From: Adhaeribacter radiodurans
Lineage (GTDB): Bacteria > Bacteroidota > Bacteroidia > Cytophagales > Hymenobacteraceae
Assembly (NCBI RefSeq): GCF_014075995.1
Contig: NZ_CP055153.1
Coordinates: 3,782,001 to 3,846,000 of the forward strand
Length of the DNA stretch: 64,000 bases
Reading direction: 5' to 3'
A model generated the notes under the pieces. It did no database searches. It was not told the origin of the DNA and worked only from the letters and a program-made list of their open reading frames with translations. Shown piece by piece: positions 9,433-17,808 of this stretch (position 1 is its first letter; each line of letters starts with the position of its first letter). Made by a program: the position numbers and the translations under genes.

Positions 9433-10788
9433 CTATTTTAATAAAGTTTTTAATCCGCCTTTGGCTTGTAAATAAGATAATTGCGCTATTTGATATTTTA
9501 ATCTTTCGCTGTTCAGGTTAGTTTGCGCTTCCCGTAAGCTTACTTCGGTATCTAACACGTCGGTAAGTGGGGCTAAACCTTCTTTGTATAATTCATTTGT
9601 ATTGCGGTATACTTCCTGTGCCAGATTTACATTTCGCTCCTGCGCCTGAATAGAAGATAAACTGGTTTCGATTTGGGTGCGGGCATTTTCCAGGTTCATC
9701 TGCGTGTTGCGAGTTAACTGGCTAATATCCTGCTCGGTTTTATCTACATCTATTTGGGCCTGCCGAATCTGATTTCTCCGCTGGAAGCCGTCGAAAATGG
9801 GAACGTTTAATTGCACCCCAATAGACACCGCCTTAAACCACGGTTGATTACCATCGAAAAAGTTGAACTCGTTCCGTTGGGCGTTATAGCTGTAATTACC
9901 TATCGCTGACAAAGACGGCGTATAACCAGAGCTGATGTTTTTCACGTTTAACTTATACAAGTCTTTTTGCGTGTTCAGTAATTTAAAATCTACTTTATCG
10001 GCCAGTATAGCTTGGTCATCGTCTTGCGCAGGAATAGGAATATCCAACACCACCGCTGCATCATCCACTTCAATTGTCTGGTTCATGGGCACGGCCATAA
10101 AAAATTTCAGGGCATTCAATTGCTGGTCATAAGCGGCGTTTAAAGTTTGCCGGCTATTTTCCAGGTTGGTTTTGTTTACCGTTACTCGGTTTAACTCTAC
10201 TTTGGTCGCTACGTCGTTTTTGTACTGGAGGGTTAATATTTTTTCCAGTTGTTCCAGCCGTTTAAAGTTGGCATCGATGGTAGCAAACTGTTCTTTGGTT
10301 TGCAGCAATTGCATATAAGCCGAACTCACGTTGTAAATCACTTCTTCCTCGCTCATTTGGGTGCGCAATGCAAATAAATCCTGGGTAGTATGCGCCGCCT
10401 GTAAGCCAATAAAGAAAGATTTACGAAACAGCAATTGTTGTAATTGAATACCCCCGCTGGTATTATACTTGGTACCAAACTGCACCGGAATAAGCGTACC
10501 AGGCTGACCGGCTAATTCGCCGGGAAGTAATTGGGTAGCTAAAGCCGGATATGTGGTTACCGTACCAGTACCGCTAATTTGGGGTAAGCCAGACCCTTTG
10601 GTTTCTTTAATTTTATATTCCGCACCCTTTTCATCGAGTTGTGCTTTCTTAATGGTTTCGTTATTCGCGATTGCAAACTTGAGAGCCTCCGGCAGCGATA
10701 GCTTCGCTCCAGGCGCTGGTTGCGTTTGCGAAAATCCCGGCTGAAATAAGAATAGCAACAAGCCGGTTAGGTAAACTAGTTTTTTCAC
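9433..10788 (-). CDS. TolC family outer-membrane efflux protein
   Basis: The 451-residue protein has a signal peptide (MKKLVYLTGLLLFLFQPGFSQ) and two repeated outer-membrane efflux protein halves rich in long coiled-coil helices (for example QEVYRNTNELYKEGLAPLTD near the C-terminus, the usual YxxGxxxxxDVLxA box). It forms the trimeric export duct for the RND pump encoded downstream. The start codon is GTG. It follows the GbsR/MarR regulator by 65 bp and is the first structural gene of the efflux operon. Confidence 0.93.
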   Translation of the reverse strand: MKKLVYLTGLLLFLFQPGFSQTQPAPGAKLSLPEALKFAIANNETIKKAQLDEKGAEYKIKETKGSGLPQISGTGTVTTYPALATQLLPGELAGQPGTLIPVQFGTKYNTSGGIQLQQLLFRKSFFIGLQAAHTTQDLFALRTQMSEEEVIYNVSSAYMQLLQTKEQFATIDANFKRLEQLEKILTLQYKNDVATKVELNRVTVNKTNLENSRQTLNAAYDQQLNALKFFMAVPMNQTIEVDDAAVVLDIPIPAQDDDQAILADKVDFKLLNTQKDLYKLNVKNISSGYTPSLSAIGNYSYNAQRNEFNFFDGNQPWFKAVSIGVQLNVPIFDGFQRRNQIRQAQIDVDKTEQDISQLTRNTQMNLENARTQIETSLSSIQAQERNVNLAQEVYRNTNELYKEGLAPLTDVLDTEVSLREAQTNLNSERLKYQIAQLSYLQAKGGLKTLLK

Positions 10789-10853
10789 GTTGTTTAATTG
10801 GTTAATTAGTAATTAGTTAGTTCTGAATATTAAGAACTTGTTTGACAAAAAAA

Positions 10854-11315
10854 TTATTTATTTCTGCTTTCCCACTTATGTAATAAACGGGGCAATTCCT
10901 GGTTTACAAAATCCAGGAAATCAATCAACTCCTTTAAATTGTTGTTGAATTCCGGAGTATCTGGTGTACGTACTTCTAAAATCTGCCGTAAAATTTCGTT
11001 AAACTTGGTCATGCCTTCAATTCTTCTGGCAAAACCATCCCGCCAATTAGAGACCTTTAACCTAAAATAACGTTTACGATCGCCTAAGTACGTGATGTAT
11101 TCAATGTGATCGCCTTGCAAAAGCAGGTTTATCGCATTGCTGGTAGCACTTTTAGCAATGTGCAGGCAATCGGTAATTTCATCAAAAGTGAGCTCCGGCT
11201 TATCGGCTACGTAAAGCAGACCCATAATACGGGCAGCCGCTGGTTGCATACCGGCCATTTCGTGCGAAATGCCCACTTTTTCAACCATCACCTTTTGTTT
11301 TTCACTTAGCATCAT
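10854..11315 (-). CDS. GbsR/MarR family transcriptional regulator of the efflux operon
   Basis: The 153-residue winged-helix protein matches the GbsR branch of MarR proteins: AARIMGLLYVADKPELTFDEI, then recognition helix AKSATSNAINLL and wing YLGDRKRYFRLKV. It is the first gene of the regulator-TolC-adaptor-RND run, all on the minus strand with short gaps. Its promoter region contains tandem and inverted TAGTTCA sites (11364-11394) overlapping the -33 box, the expected arrangement for an autorepressor. The effector is unknown. Confidence 0.88.
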   Translation of the reverse strand: MMLSEKQKVMVEKVGISHEMAGMQPAAARIMGLLYVADKPELTFDEITDCLHIAKSATSNAINLLLQGDHIEYITYLGDRKRYFRLKVSNWRDGFARRIEGMTKFNEILRQILEVRTPDTPEFNNNLKELIDFLDFVNQELPRLLHKWESRNK

Positions 11316-11350
11316 CTTTACTTTTTGTTAAATACATCTACTTAACGACA

Positions 11351-11394
11351 CAAAGGTAATACATAGTTCAGTTAGTTCAAAATTTTATGAACTA
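11351..11394 (-). promoter_or_regulatory. Promoter and probable operator of the efflux operon
   Basis: On the minus strand a -33 TTTG (11381-11378) is followed by exactly 19 bases and a -7 TACCTTTG (11358-11351), a perfect Bacteroidota promoter. Over it lies a 7-8-7 perfect dyad, TAGTTCA (11373-11379) and TGAACTA (11388-11394), plus an extra direct TAGTTCA half-site at 11364-11370. A dyad covering the -33 box should block RNA polymerase when bound. Binding by the adjacent GbsR-like protein is an inference. Confidence 0.8.
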
Positions 11395-11535
11395 AAAATT
11401 ATAGATATTTATCCTTCTGCCATTTATTTTTACCCAACTATACCGTCTATATTTTCTGGATTTGTTAATTTATATAGCATTCGGTAATTTGATAAACCAA
11501 GTAGCCATTCCTTACACCAGTACTTCTCCAAAATT

Positions 11536-12393
11536 ATGAGCAAATTAATTTTTACTTTATTTCTGTACTTGTTTACTATTTCCTGTTTTGCTCAGAAAAA
11601 AGCGATTCGCCTGATAGTGCGCGGCGACGACATGGGATATACGCATTCCGGGAACAACGCCTTGCTGCAAGCATCGAAGGAAGGGATTCAAACGTCGATT
11701 GAAGTACTAGTGCCCTCGCCCTGGTTTCCGGAAGCGGTTAAAATGCTGCAACAAAACCCAGGCATAGATGTGGGTATTCATTTAACGCTAACCAGCGAAT
11801 GGGATAACGTTAAATGGCGGCCCCTGACAACTGCAACCAGCTTGAAAGACCCGGACGGCTATTTTTACCCGATGATTTTTCCGAATAAAAATTATCCTGA
11901 CCTATCTCTTACCGAAAATGCCTGGCAACTAGCTGATATTGAAAAAGAGTTCCGGGCACAAATTGAATTAGCCCTAAAGAAAATACCCCGGATTAGTCAT
12001 TTATCAGCGCATATGGGTTGCACCCACCTGGCCCCCGAAGTGCAAGCGCTTACCAAAAAATTAGCGCAAGAATATAAAATAGATATTAACCCCGAAGAAT
12101 ATCAGGTAGTATCCGTTAGTTATGACGGCCCCAAGCAAACCTCTCCGCAAAAAATTCAAAGCTTTTTAAATATGCTCGGTAAACTGGAGCCCGGCAAAAC
12201 TTATTTGTTCGTGGATCATCCCGGCTTGAACACCGAAGAATTACGAGCAGTTTCGCATATTGGCTACGAGCAAGTAGCTACCGACCGGCAAGGAGTAACC
12301 GATGTTTTTACAAATTCGGAGGTAAAAGCTTTTATTAAAAAGAAAAAAATTCAATTAATTAGTTACCGCGATTTACTAAAAACAGAAAGATAA
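11536..12393 (+). CDS. ChbG/YdjC-family carbohydrate deacetylase, secreted
   Basis: The 285-residue protein has a signal peptide (MSKLIFTLFLYLFTISCFAQ) followed by a YdjC-type deacetylase domain. The start of the domain has the metal-site motif VRGDDMGYTHSGN (DD motif), then DVGIHLTLTSEW (His) and ISHLSAHMGCTHLAPEVQAL (second His set). The family removes N-acetyl groups from chito-oligosaccharides or related sugars. With a signal peptide this member should act in the periplasm or outside the cell, unlike cytoplasmic E. coli ChbG. It is monocistronic; the substrate is unproven. Confidence 0.88.
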   Translation: MSKLIFTLFLYLFTISCFAQKKAIRLIVRGDDMGYTHSGNNALLQASKEGIQTSIEVLVPSPWFPEAVKMLQQNPGIDVGIHLTLTSEWDNVKWRPLTTATSLKDPDGYFYPMIFPNKNYPDLSLTENAWQLADIEKEFRAQIELALKKIPRISHLSAHMGCTHLAPEVQALTKKLAQEYKIDINPEEYQVVSVSYDGPKQTSPQKIQSFLNMLGKLEPGKTYLFVDHPGLNTEELRAVSHIGYEQVATDRQGVTDVFTNSEVKAFIKKKKIQLISYRDLLKTER

Positions 12394-12534
12394 TTTACTA
12401 AAAAGAAAAGTTATTACTTCCTATTCGATACTACCTACTTAGATTTTCTAAATAGAAAGGTGCTACAATAGTTTTAACTATACCAAATTATATCAAAAAT
12501 TTATTATAGATTTTGCTTGCTAGTAAGCGTTTTC

Positions 12535-12630
12535 TTTGGAGCCTTTTCAAGGCTCCAGGCAGCGGTGCTAACTTGTTTGATATTTCAAGTTTTGCCTCGT
12601 GGCCGGCGGGCCTCGTTTGGCTCTTAGCTA
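12535..12630 (-). repeat. Dispersed repeat copy A (inverted)
   Basis: Bases 12588-12625 are an exact 38-bp reverse complement of 12937-12974 in copy B. Read on the minus strand, this copy goes from the GCCAAACGAGGC core through GAGGCAAAACTTG to a terminal GGAGCCTTGAAAAGGCTC, which matches the CTTGAAAAGGCTCC end of copy C at 51 kb. It is noncoding and GC-richer than its surroundings. Confidence 0.85.
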
Positions 12631-12877
12631 CTGCTTTTCTTCCACCTCTTGTAGAATTAACTTGTATCATTAAGGAGAAGGAAAATAGTTTTTATAGTTG
12701 GTTAAGATTTTTATGGTTAGCTAATAATTTAAAGATTAACGGAATTAAACTTCCTGTTCTGCTTCCCTCTTAGCAAATCCTGATAAATTTGGTTTAATAA
12801 AATCTATTACTACTAAAAAAGTAAAAGTTAGGGCTAAGTGCAAAGACATCAGTTTGGCTATGGAGCACCTGCTAGGG

Positions 12878-13020
12878 TTCCGGTGCTGAAAGCATTCCGC
12901 AGACGGAGTCGAGGAAAGGAAGGCTAGCGAGGGCGGAAGAGCCAAACGAGGCCCGCCGGCCACGAGGCAAAACTTAGGCTTGTCAAATAAGATGGAACCT
13001 GTACATGGAGGCTGGAACAG
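12878..13020 (+). repeat. Dispersed repeat copy B
   Basis: It shares GGTTCCGGTGCT..AGCATT, AAAGGAAG.CTAG and GGCCACGAGGCAAAACTTAG with copy C at 51 kb, and a perfect 38-bp arm (12937-12974) with copy A in inverse orientation. The two arms could form a large stem with a ~310-bp loop. Function unknown. Confidence 0.85.
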
Positions 13021-13098
13021 ACTCTAAAGAACAACATCAAAGTCTACTATAGCAACTACTCCTTACTTTTAGGTATTACCTGTTGTTAAGGCAATCAA

Positions 13099-14184
13099 TT
13101 ACTTTTTATTAAACCAACCTTTTACTTTTTCCACCCATTCGGGCTCTTTTACATCGTTTCGCAGCAAAAAGCCATACGGTTGTAAAGCCGGAATATGGTC
13201 ACAAACAATACGGAGGATAGCAAATAAAGGAATAAATAAAATCATACCGGCTATTCCCCAGACTAGTTCGCCTAATACAATAGCTACTATGGTTATAATA
13301 GGGCTTAGGTTAAGGCTATTGCCTTCTACCAATGGTTCTATAATGTTGTTATCAATTACCTGAGCTATGATTAATATTATTACAATCGGCAAAATCATTC
13401 CCGAAGAACCCGATACTAAGGCCATCATTAAAGGAAAAACACCTCCCACAAAAGAACCGATGTACGGCACAATAGTAGGCAATACCGCTACCAGGCTAAT
13501 AAGAAGAGCATTTTTTAAACCTATTATAGAAAAACCAACCGCATAAAAGATAGCTAAAAAAAGCATGGATAGTAAACGGGCCACTAAATAACCGGAAGCA
13601 ACTTTGGTAATAGCGCGCAGTTTTTGTTTAGCTGCCGGCTGGTTCTCCCTGTTCGTTAACTTCAAGAAAAACTCCTCATATTTTTCCCGTTTCCACATCA
13701 GAAAAAAGAAATAAATCAGGGTTAAAGCAAATCCACTTAGCATGCCCAGACTACCGGATACTAACCCCGTGGAAAATTTGTTAAAAGATTGGGAAAACTT
13801 AGAAATCTGAGACTTTACAAATTCAATTTGTTCATGTGGAGCTACCCCAAATTGCTGCTGAATATATTGTTGTCCGGTATCTACCATTTGCTGCAGTTTT
13901 TTCTGGATTTGGGGCCAATCCTGAGAAATGCTGGAAGCCTGGGCTGCAACTACAAAAACAATTCCGGCCATAAATAATAAAACAACCACAATGCAAAGCA
14001 AGGTGGCGGGTATTCTTTTTATTCCCCATTTTTCCAGCTTCCGACTTACCGGTAACAACATCATGGCAAAGAAAATAGCAAACGCTAAGGGTATTAAAAA
14101 AATGCGGCCATAGTATAAAATGATGGAGGTTAAAATTACTACTAACTGTACCACTGCCACCTGGTTAATGGATATACCTCTCAT
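13099..14184 (-). CDS. AI-2E family transporter (PerM-like permease)
   Basis: The 361-residue polytopic membrane protein has an N-terminal hydrophobic block (VVQLVVILTSIILYYGRIFLIP, PLAFAIFFAMMLLPVS), a soluble loop of about 70 residues, and a C-terminal helical block including VLPTIVPYIGSFVGGVFPL and DNNIIEPLVEGNSLNLSPI, the P-x-x-P-Y-x-G and D-N-x-x-x-P signatures of the AI-2E/YdiK family. The length is typical. Members export various small molecules or act in sodium/proton exchange; AI-2 transport itself is not implied. It is a single gene. Confidence 0.92.
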   Translation of the reverse strand: MRGISINQVAVVQLVVILTSIILYYGRIFLIPLAFAIFFAMMLLPVSRKLEKWGIKRIPATLLCIVVVLLFMAGIVFVVAAQASSISQDWPQIQKKLQQMVDTGQQYIQQQFGVAPHEQIEFVKSQISKFSQSFNKFSTGLVSGSLGMLSGFALTLIYFFFLMWKREKYEEFFLKLTNRENQPAAKQKLRAITKVASGYLVARLLSMLFLAIFYAVGFSIIGLKNALLISLVAVLPTIVPYIGSFVGGVFPLMMALVSGSSGMILPIVIILIIAQVIDNNIIEPLVEGNSLNLSPIITIVAIVLGELVWGIAGMILFIPLFAILRIVCDHIPALQPYGFLLRNDVKEPEWVEKVKGWFNKK

Positions 14185-14873
14185 ATAATGTATTTAATCC
14201 AAAATGATGTTTTTATTTAAAAATTAACTTTTCTAAAATATTCAAAAGAAAAAAAGTATTAAGTAATTTTCCATCTTCTCCGAATTACTTCTTTTAGCTA
14301 TAGCTATTGGGGTTGGTAAAAAAATTTAAATTATAAGTGAAAATAAACTTACAGTTTAGTAAAAAGTAAATTCTAATAGGCATAATTGTTCACAGAAGGG
14401 CAACCGGTACGTTTCTCTTTTTATAAGAAAATTACTAAATCCAACTTTCCCTCTCATTATTATTTTGTTTTCTACCTAGGTAGTTTCCTGTATTTAGGCT
14501 ATAGTAGGGGAAGCTTATAAGTCGCTTTTTACTAATTAATGTGCATTAAGGTTTTTAAGTAATCTTGATTTAGGAGCACAAATAGTAGGAAATGATAGCT
14601 GAATTTGTATAACTCTGATAAAGTTAGATAAAATGAGATGACCCTGATTTTTGAAATTCTTCTTTGCTAATATTTAGTTCTCGAACCCAACGGATATAGC
14701 CGCACGTAAGCCTAAGCAAATTATAATTTTCTTACTTAAAAAGCAGAACCTAATATCCGGGCCAAAGTAAGGTTACTTATAAGTATCTTCATTATCAAGG
14801 GTTTTAATTACCGGATTAAGGCAAATAAGATTTTCTTGTACTTGCTTATGCGAGATATAGCTTTAAAAAATTA
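14185..14873. other. Intergenic region, about 690 bp
   Basis: AT-rich spacer between the divergent transporter and glycosyltransferase genes. No hairpin with a T-run, conserved ORF or repeat was seen. Confidence 0.5.
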
Positions 14874-15575
14874 ATGATGATTAGCGTAATTATCCCTACT
14901 TACAACGAAAGCGAGCACATTGAAAAAACTATTAAAGTCATTTTCGCTAATGGTAACAGGAAAGATATTACTGAAGTTATAGTGGTAGATGGGGGCAGCA
15001 CCGATGCAACCGTGCAAAAAGCAACCGCAGCGGGGGCCAGAGTAATAATGAGTAATAAGAAAGGTAGAGCTGTTCAGTTAAATTATGCTGCAACTTTGGC
15101 TACTGGCTCTATTTTTTACTTTTTACATGCCGATACCCTTCCGCCCCCTAATTTTACTACTAATATTATTCATTCTGTTCAGGCAGGTAATGGCAGCGGG
15201 TGTTTTTTGTTGCGTTTTGATCTTAATAACTGGTTTTTACAAGCCAATTGCTGGTTTACCCGTTTTGCTCCCACCTTTTTTCGGTTCGGCGACCAAAGCT
15301 TATTTGTAACGAAAGAAAATTTTGCTAAAGCCGGCGGTTATAACGAAGAATACCGCGTATTAGAAGACCAGGAAATTATTAAACGCCTGAAAAAAACCGG
15401 AAAATTTGTAATCATCAAAAAGCCGGTTTTAACCTCAGCTCGTAAGTATGTAAGCCATGGTATTTATAAAACCCAAGGAATATTCTACCTGATTTATGCC
15501 TTGTACCGCTTAGGATTTTCGCAAAACAGATTAGTTAGTACGTACAAGAAACTGATTCCGGAAGAAAAAATCTGA
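14874..15575 (+). CDS. TIGR04283-type family 2 glycosyltransferase
   Basis: The 233-residue GT-A enzyme has an N-terminal nucleotide-binding strand ISVIIPTYNE, the DGGSTDAT motif (near residue 40), the DxD-like HADTLPP, and the acceptor-side FGDQSLFV and EDQEIIKRLKK. The combination GGCFLLRFD-like, GDQ and E-D-Q-E is typical of the small TIGR04283 family, named after a role proposed in arsenosugar biosynthesis. A second ATG at 14877 is an equally good start. It is followed after 20 bp by a flavodoxin-like gene, probably co-transcribed. The natural sugar and acceptor are unknown, and no arsenic genes are in view. Confidence 0.85.
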   Translation: MMISVIIPTYNESEHIEKTIKVIFANGNRKDITEVIVVDGGSTDATVQKATAAGARVIMSNKKGRAVQLNYAATLATGSIFYFLHADTLPPPNFTTNIIHSVQAGNGSGCFLLRFDLNNWFLQANCWFTRFAPTFFRFGDQSLFVTKENFAKAGGYNEEYRVLEDQEIIKRLKKTGKFVIIKKPVLTSARKYVSHGIYKTQGIFYLIYALYRLGFSQNRLVSTYKKLIPEEKI

Positions 15576-15595
15576 ATAATTGCCTATATAATTGT

Positions 15596-16666
15596 ATGAA
15601 ACCCAACGATGATAATGCCAGATTACCCGTGGATCAACGGCCCTTTCGCGTGCTAATAATTTCGGGTTCGGATAGGCGCCAGTATAATTGCCCCGGCGTA
15701 GATAGTAAATCCAGGGCCTTAATGTTGCAAATGGCGGATATGCTGCCACCCGAATGGGAAATAGATTACGAAGATTTAGGCAACGTGTATGGTCGGGCCC
15801 GGATTCAAAGCTGCAATGCCTGCGTATCTACCTCTATGGCTTTATGCGTTTGGCCGTGTAATTGTTACGAAAAAAACAGCTCCTCGGAACCGGATTTACT
15901 TTGGGATGTAGATCTGTACGCGCGCCTGGATATGGCAGATGCCTGGGCGATTATTGGTCCGATAAACTGGTATGGCCCTACCAGCAATCTAAAATTAATG
16001 TTCGACCGATTGGTGTGCATGAATGGCGGCAACCCAGACGAAAACACCATCGACCACAAAGATCCGGAAAAAGCCATGGAATTAGAACACCAGGAAAAAT
16101 GGCAGTCCATGAGCCAGAACCATTTGGAAGGCCGTACGGCCGCTTTTTTCTGTTACGGCGATGAAGGTGGGGATGAAATGGACAAAACCGGCCGCCCGAA
16201 AATACTACGCCACAAACAATATTTTGATCCGCAAGCCGAGCCTTATGCGCACGAACGCGATGCTTATGCCCCCTTAGTCTGGCAATGCCGGTACGGCGGT
16301 GTGGAAGTACCGGATAATTTATGGGTACATTGCACCAGTGGTAAAGGACGGAAGTACAGCGATAACCAAGCCGAAGACATGATTCAGGAACAGGAATTTA
16401 TGGCTACTTTCAACCAATGGGTACAGGAATTTACTTTATTTGTAGCCGAAAAAGGGAAAGTACCGCCTAACCAATACCGCGCTTACGGCTACGAAAGACC
16501 TAATAATTTACTAAAAGAACTAAAAACCGGTATCAGAGCCTGGAAATTACGTTTTGGTTTAGAGCCGGAAAATTCTTCTAACCAGGTGCAAAAAGAACTC
16601 GGAATAAATGACGACACTACTTTAAATCCTAAAAAAAGTGAAGGCGAAAAATTAAGAAATAAGTAA
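15596..16666 (+). CDS. Flavodoxin-like NAD(P)H-dependent FMN reductase family protein
   Basis: The 356-residue protein starts with the FMN-reductase pattern: a phosphate-binding loop RVLIISGSDRRQ..CPGVDSKSR (residues 19-43), a Cys-rich stretch QSCNACVSTSMALCVWPC in place of the usual CxxC turn, and GPINWYGPTSNLKLMFDRL, which lines the flavin. The C-terminal ~150 residues are longer than in minimal NADPH-dependent FMN reductases. It is probably a cytoplasmic flavoprotein oxidoreductase, co-transcribed with the glycosyltransferase 20 bp upstream. The five cysteines near residues 73-92 could be redox or metal ligands; that is inference. Confidence 0.75.
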   Translation: MKPNDDNARLPVDQRPFRVLIISGSDRRQYNCPGVDSKSRALMLQMADMLPPEWEIDYEDLGNVYGRARIQSCNACVSTSMALCVWPCNCYEKNSSSEPDLLWDVDLYARLDMADAWAIIGPINWYGPTSNLKLMFDRLVCMNGGNPDENTIDHKDPEKAMELEHQEKWQSMSQNHLEGRTAAFFCYGDEGGDEMDKTGRPKILRHKQYFDPQAEPYAHERDAYAPLVWQCRYGGVEVPDNLWVHCTSGKGRKYSDNQAEDMIQEQEFMATFNQWVQEFTLFVAEKGKVPPNQYRAYGYERPNNLLKELKTGIRAWKLRFGLEPENSSNQVQKELGINDDTTLNPKKSEGEKLRNK

Positions 16667-16701
16667 ATCTTATTACTGCCTTAAACTACTTTAACGCCTT
16701 A

Positions 16702-17475
16702 TTATTTTATCAGCGATAAGTTATAGGAAATTCCCAACCGGAAACCTTGGTTGTATTCAAAAATAGATTTTCCTGAAATGGGTTCTGCTCCGGCATGCTG
16801 GGTTATTTGATACAGGTAATTTAATTCTACCTGAAAATCATCGGTAAACTGGTAACCTAAACCGCCTGATAAACGGTTCTGATTAAAAATATTGCGGCCA
16901 ACATTTTTACCAAAACCTATGAACAACTCATCAAAAAAATTCAGATACCATTCCTGGCCTTCAATCGAACGACCTTGTAAGGGTATTAATAAAGCTATTT
17001 GGTAACGAATGCGGTTCTGGTATTCCCAACTTTGTACCGATTTGCCCTTGTTTTCCGCTAATTGCCCAATCCAGCGTTGTTCCAACCGAAACCGGTGAGT
17101 AATTGGCAAATAACCAATAGTATCATACAATTGAATATCCTGATGAAAACGGCGCTCCGGGTAAGGTTCACCGGTATCTGCCGCCGGAAAATCGCCAAAC
17201 GGATATGTAATAAAGGAAGTATACCCCGTTCCCAATTTTACCTGGGGGAGCAGGCGATACGAAAAACCGACCCGGGCCAACGATTGCTGCCACGATTTAA
17301 TAAAATGTACCCGGCGCCATTGGTACTCGGTATGCAAGGCCCAACGCTTCCCTAACGAATGGTCTCCCTCGTAAACGTACCAGCCCAATTGATTTTTATC
17401 ATTTATCCGGTCCTGACTAAAACCCTTAACCGTTAAAAAAATTAAAAGGCTGCCGAAAAGTAGTTTATAGCCCAA
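16702..17475 (-). CDS. DUF2490 domain outer-membrane protein
   Basis: The 257-residue protein has a signal peptide (LLFGSLLIFLTVKGFSQ) followed by alternating beta-strands typical of DUF2490: QLGWYVYEGDHSLGKRWALH, RFRLEQRWIGQ, NRIRYQIALLIPL, FDELFIGFGKN, NQNRLSGGLGYQ, and a closing strand RLGISYNLSLI. It is likely a small outer-membrane barrel of unknown role. The start codon is a TTG at 17475 with the frame open a little upstream, so the N-terminus is uncertain. It converges with the flavodoxin gene only 35 bp away. Confidence 0.82.
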   Translation of the reverse strand: MGYKLLFGSLLIFLTVKGFSQDRINDKNQLGWYVYEGDHSLGKRWALHTEYQWRRVHFIKSWQQSLARVGFSYRLLPQVKLGTGYTSFITYPFGDFPAADTGEPYPERRFHQDIQLYDTIGYLPITHRFRLEQRWIGQLAENKGKSVQSWEYQNRIRYQIALLIPLQGRSIEGQEWYLNFFDELFIGFGKNVGRNIFNQNRLSGGLGYQFTDDFQVELNYLYQITQHAGAEPISGKSIFEYNQGFRLGISYNLSLIK

Positions 17476-17808
17476 AACACGAATAGTTATATAGAATACC
17501 TGAGTTATTAGCTCTCAACAAAATTTTGTATTAGTAATACGACAACCGTAAATAAAGTAAACATGATGCTCTAATTAATTCGCTGCAATGTTAAGAATGA
17601 TTAAAAATCTTGTGGGTGGCTGCCAGGCTTACCTTTTCAGAAAAATAAGAATACTACTTTATAGCCACTAAACTACGGCTCTGCTATAAAACTCAATTAA
17701 ATTTTATAGGGAAGTATTCTAGCTTTTGCCGTATAAAATAGAAAAGTAAAGCTGTTGTGTTTCAGACAAAAAATCAGCTTCCTTATTTTCCCAAGTAAAC
17801 CTTAAACC
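17476..17808. other. Intergenic region, about 330 bp
   Basis: Spacer between divergent DUF2490 and erythromycin esterase genes. A TAGCTTTTG near 17720 resembles a -7 box but has one extra T. Nothing else was recognised. Confidence 0.4.

Larger units (their letters stand above)
12394..13098. other. Intergenic region with repeat copies A and B
   Basis: A 705-bp gene-free stretch. It is largely occupied by two oppositely oriented copies of a dispersed repeat (about 12535-12630 and 12878-13020). Short ORFs here run through the repeats and are not believable genes. Confidence 0.7.

Noticed and set aside
12488-12963. Short ORFs on both strands in the 12.5-12.96 kb gap
   Set aside because: They run through two inverted repeat copies and share no coding signal.
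14660-14770. Possible tRNA-like TTCTCGAACCC in the 14.2-14.9 kb gap
   Set aside because: No cloverleaf could be drawn around it; only a short chance resemblance to a T-loop.
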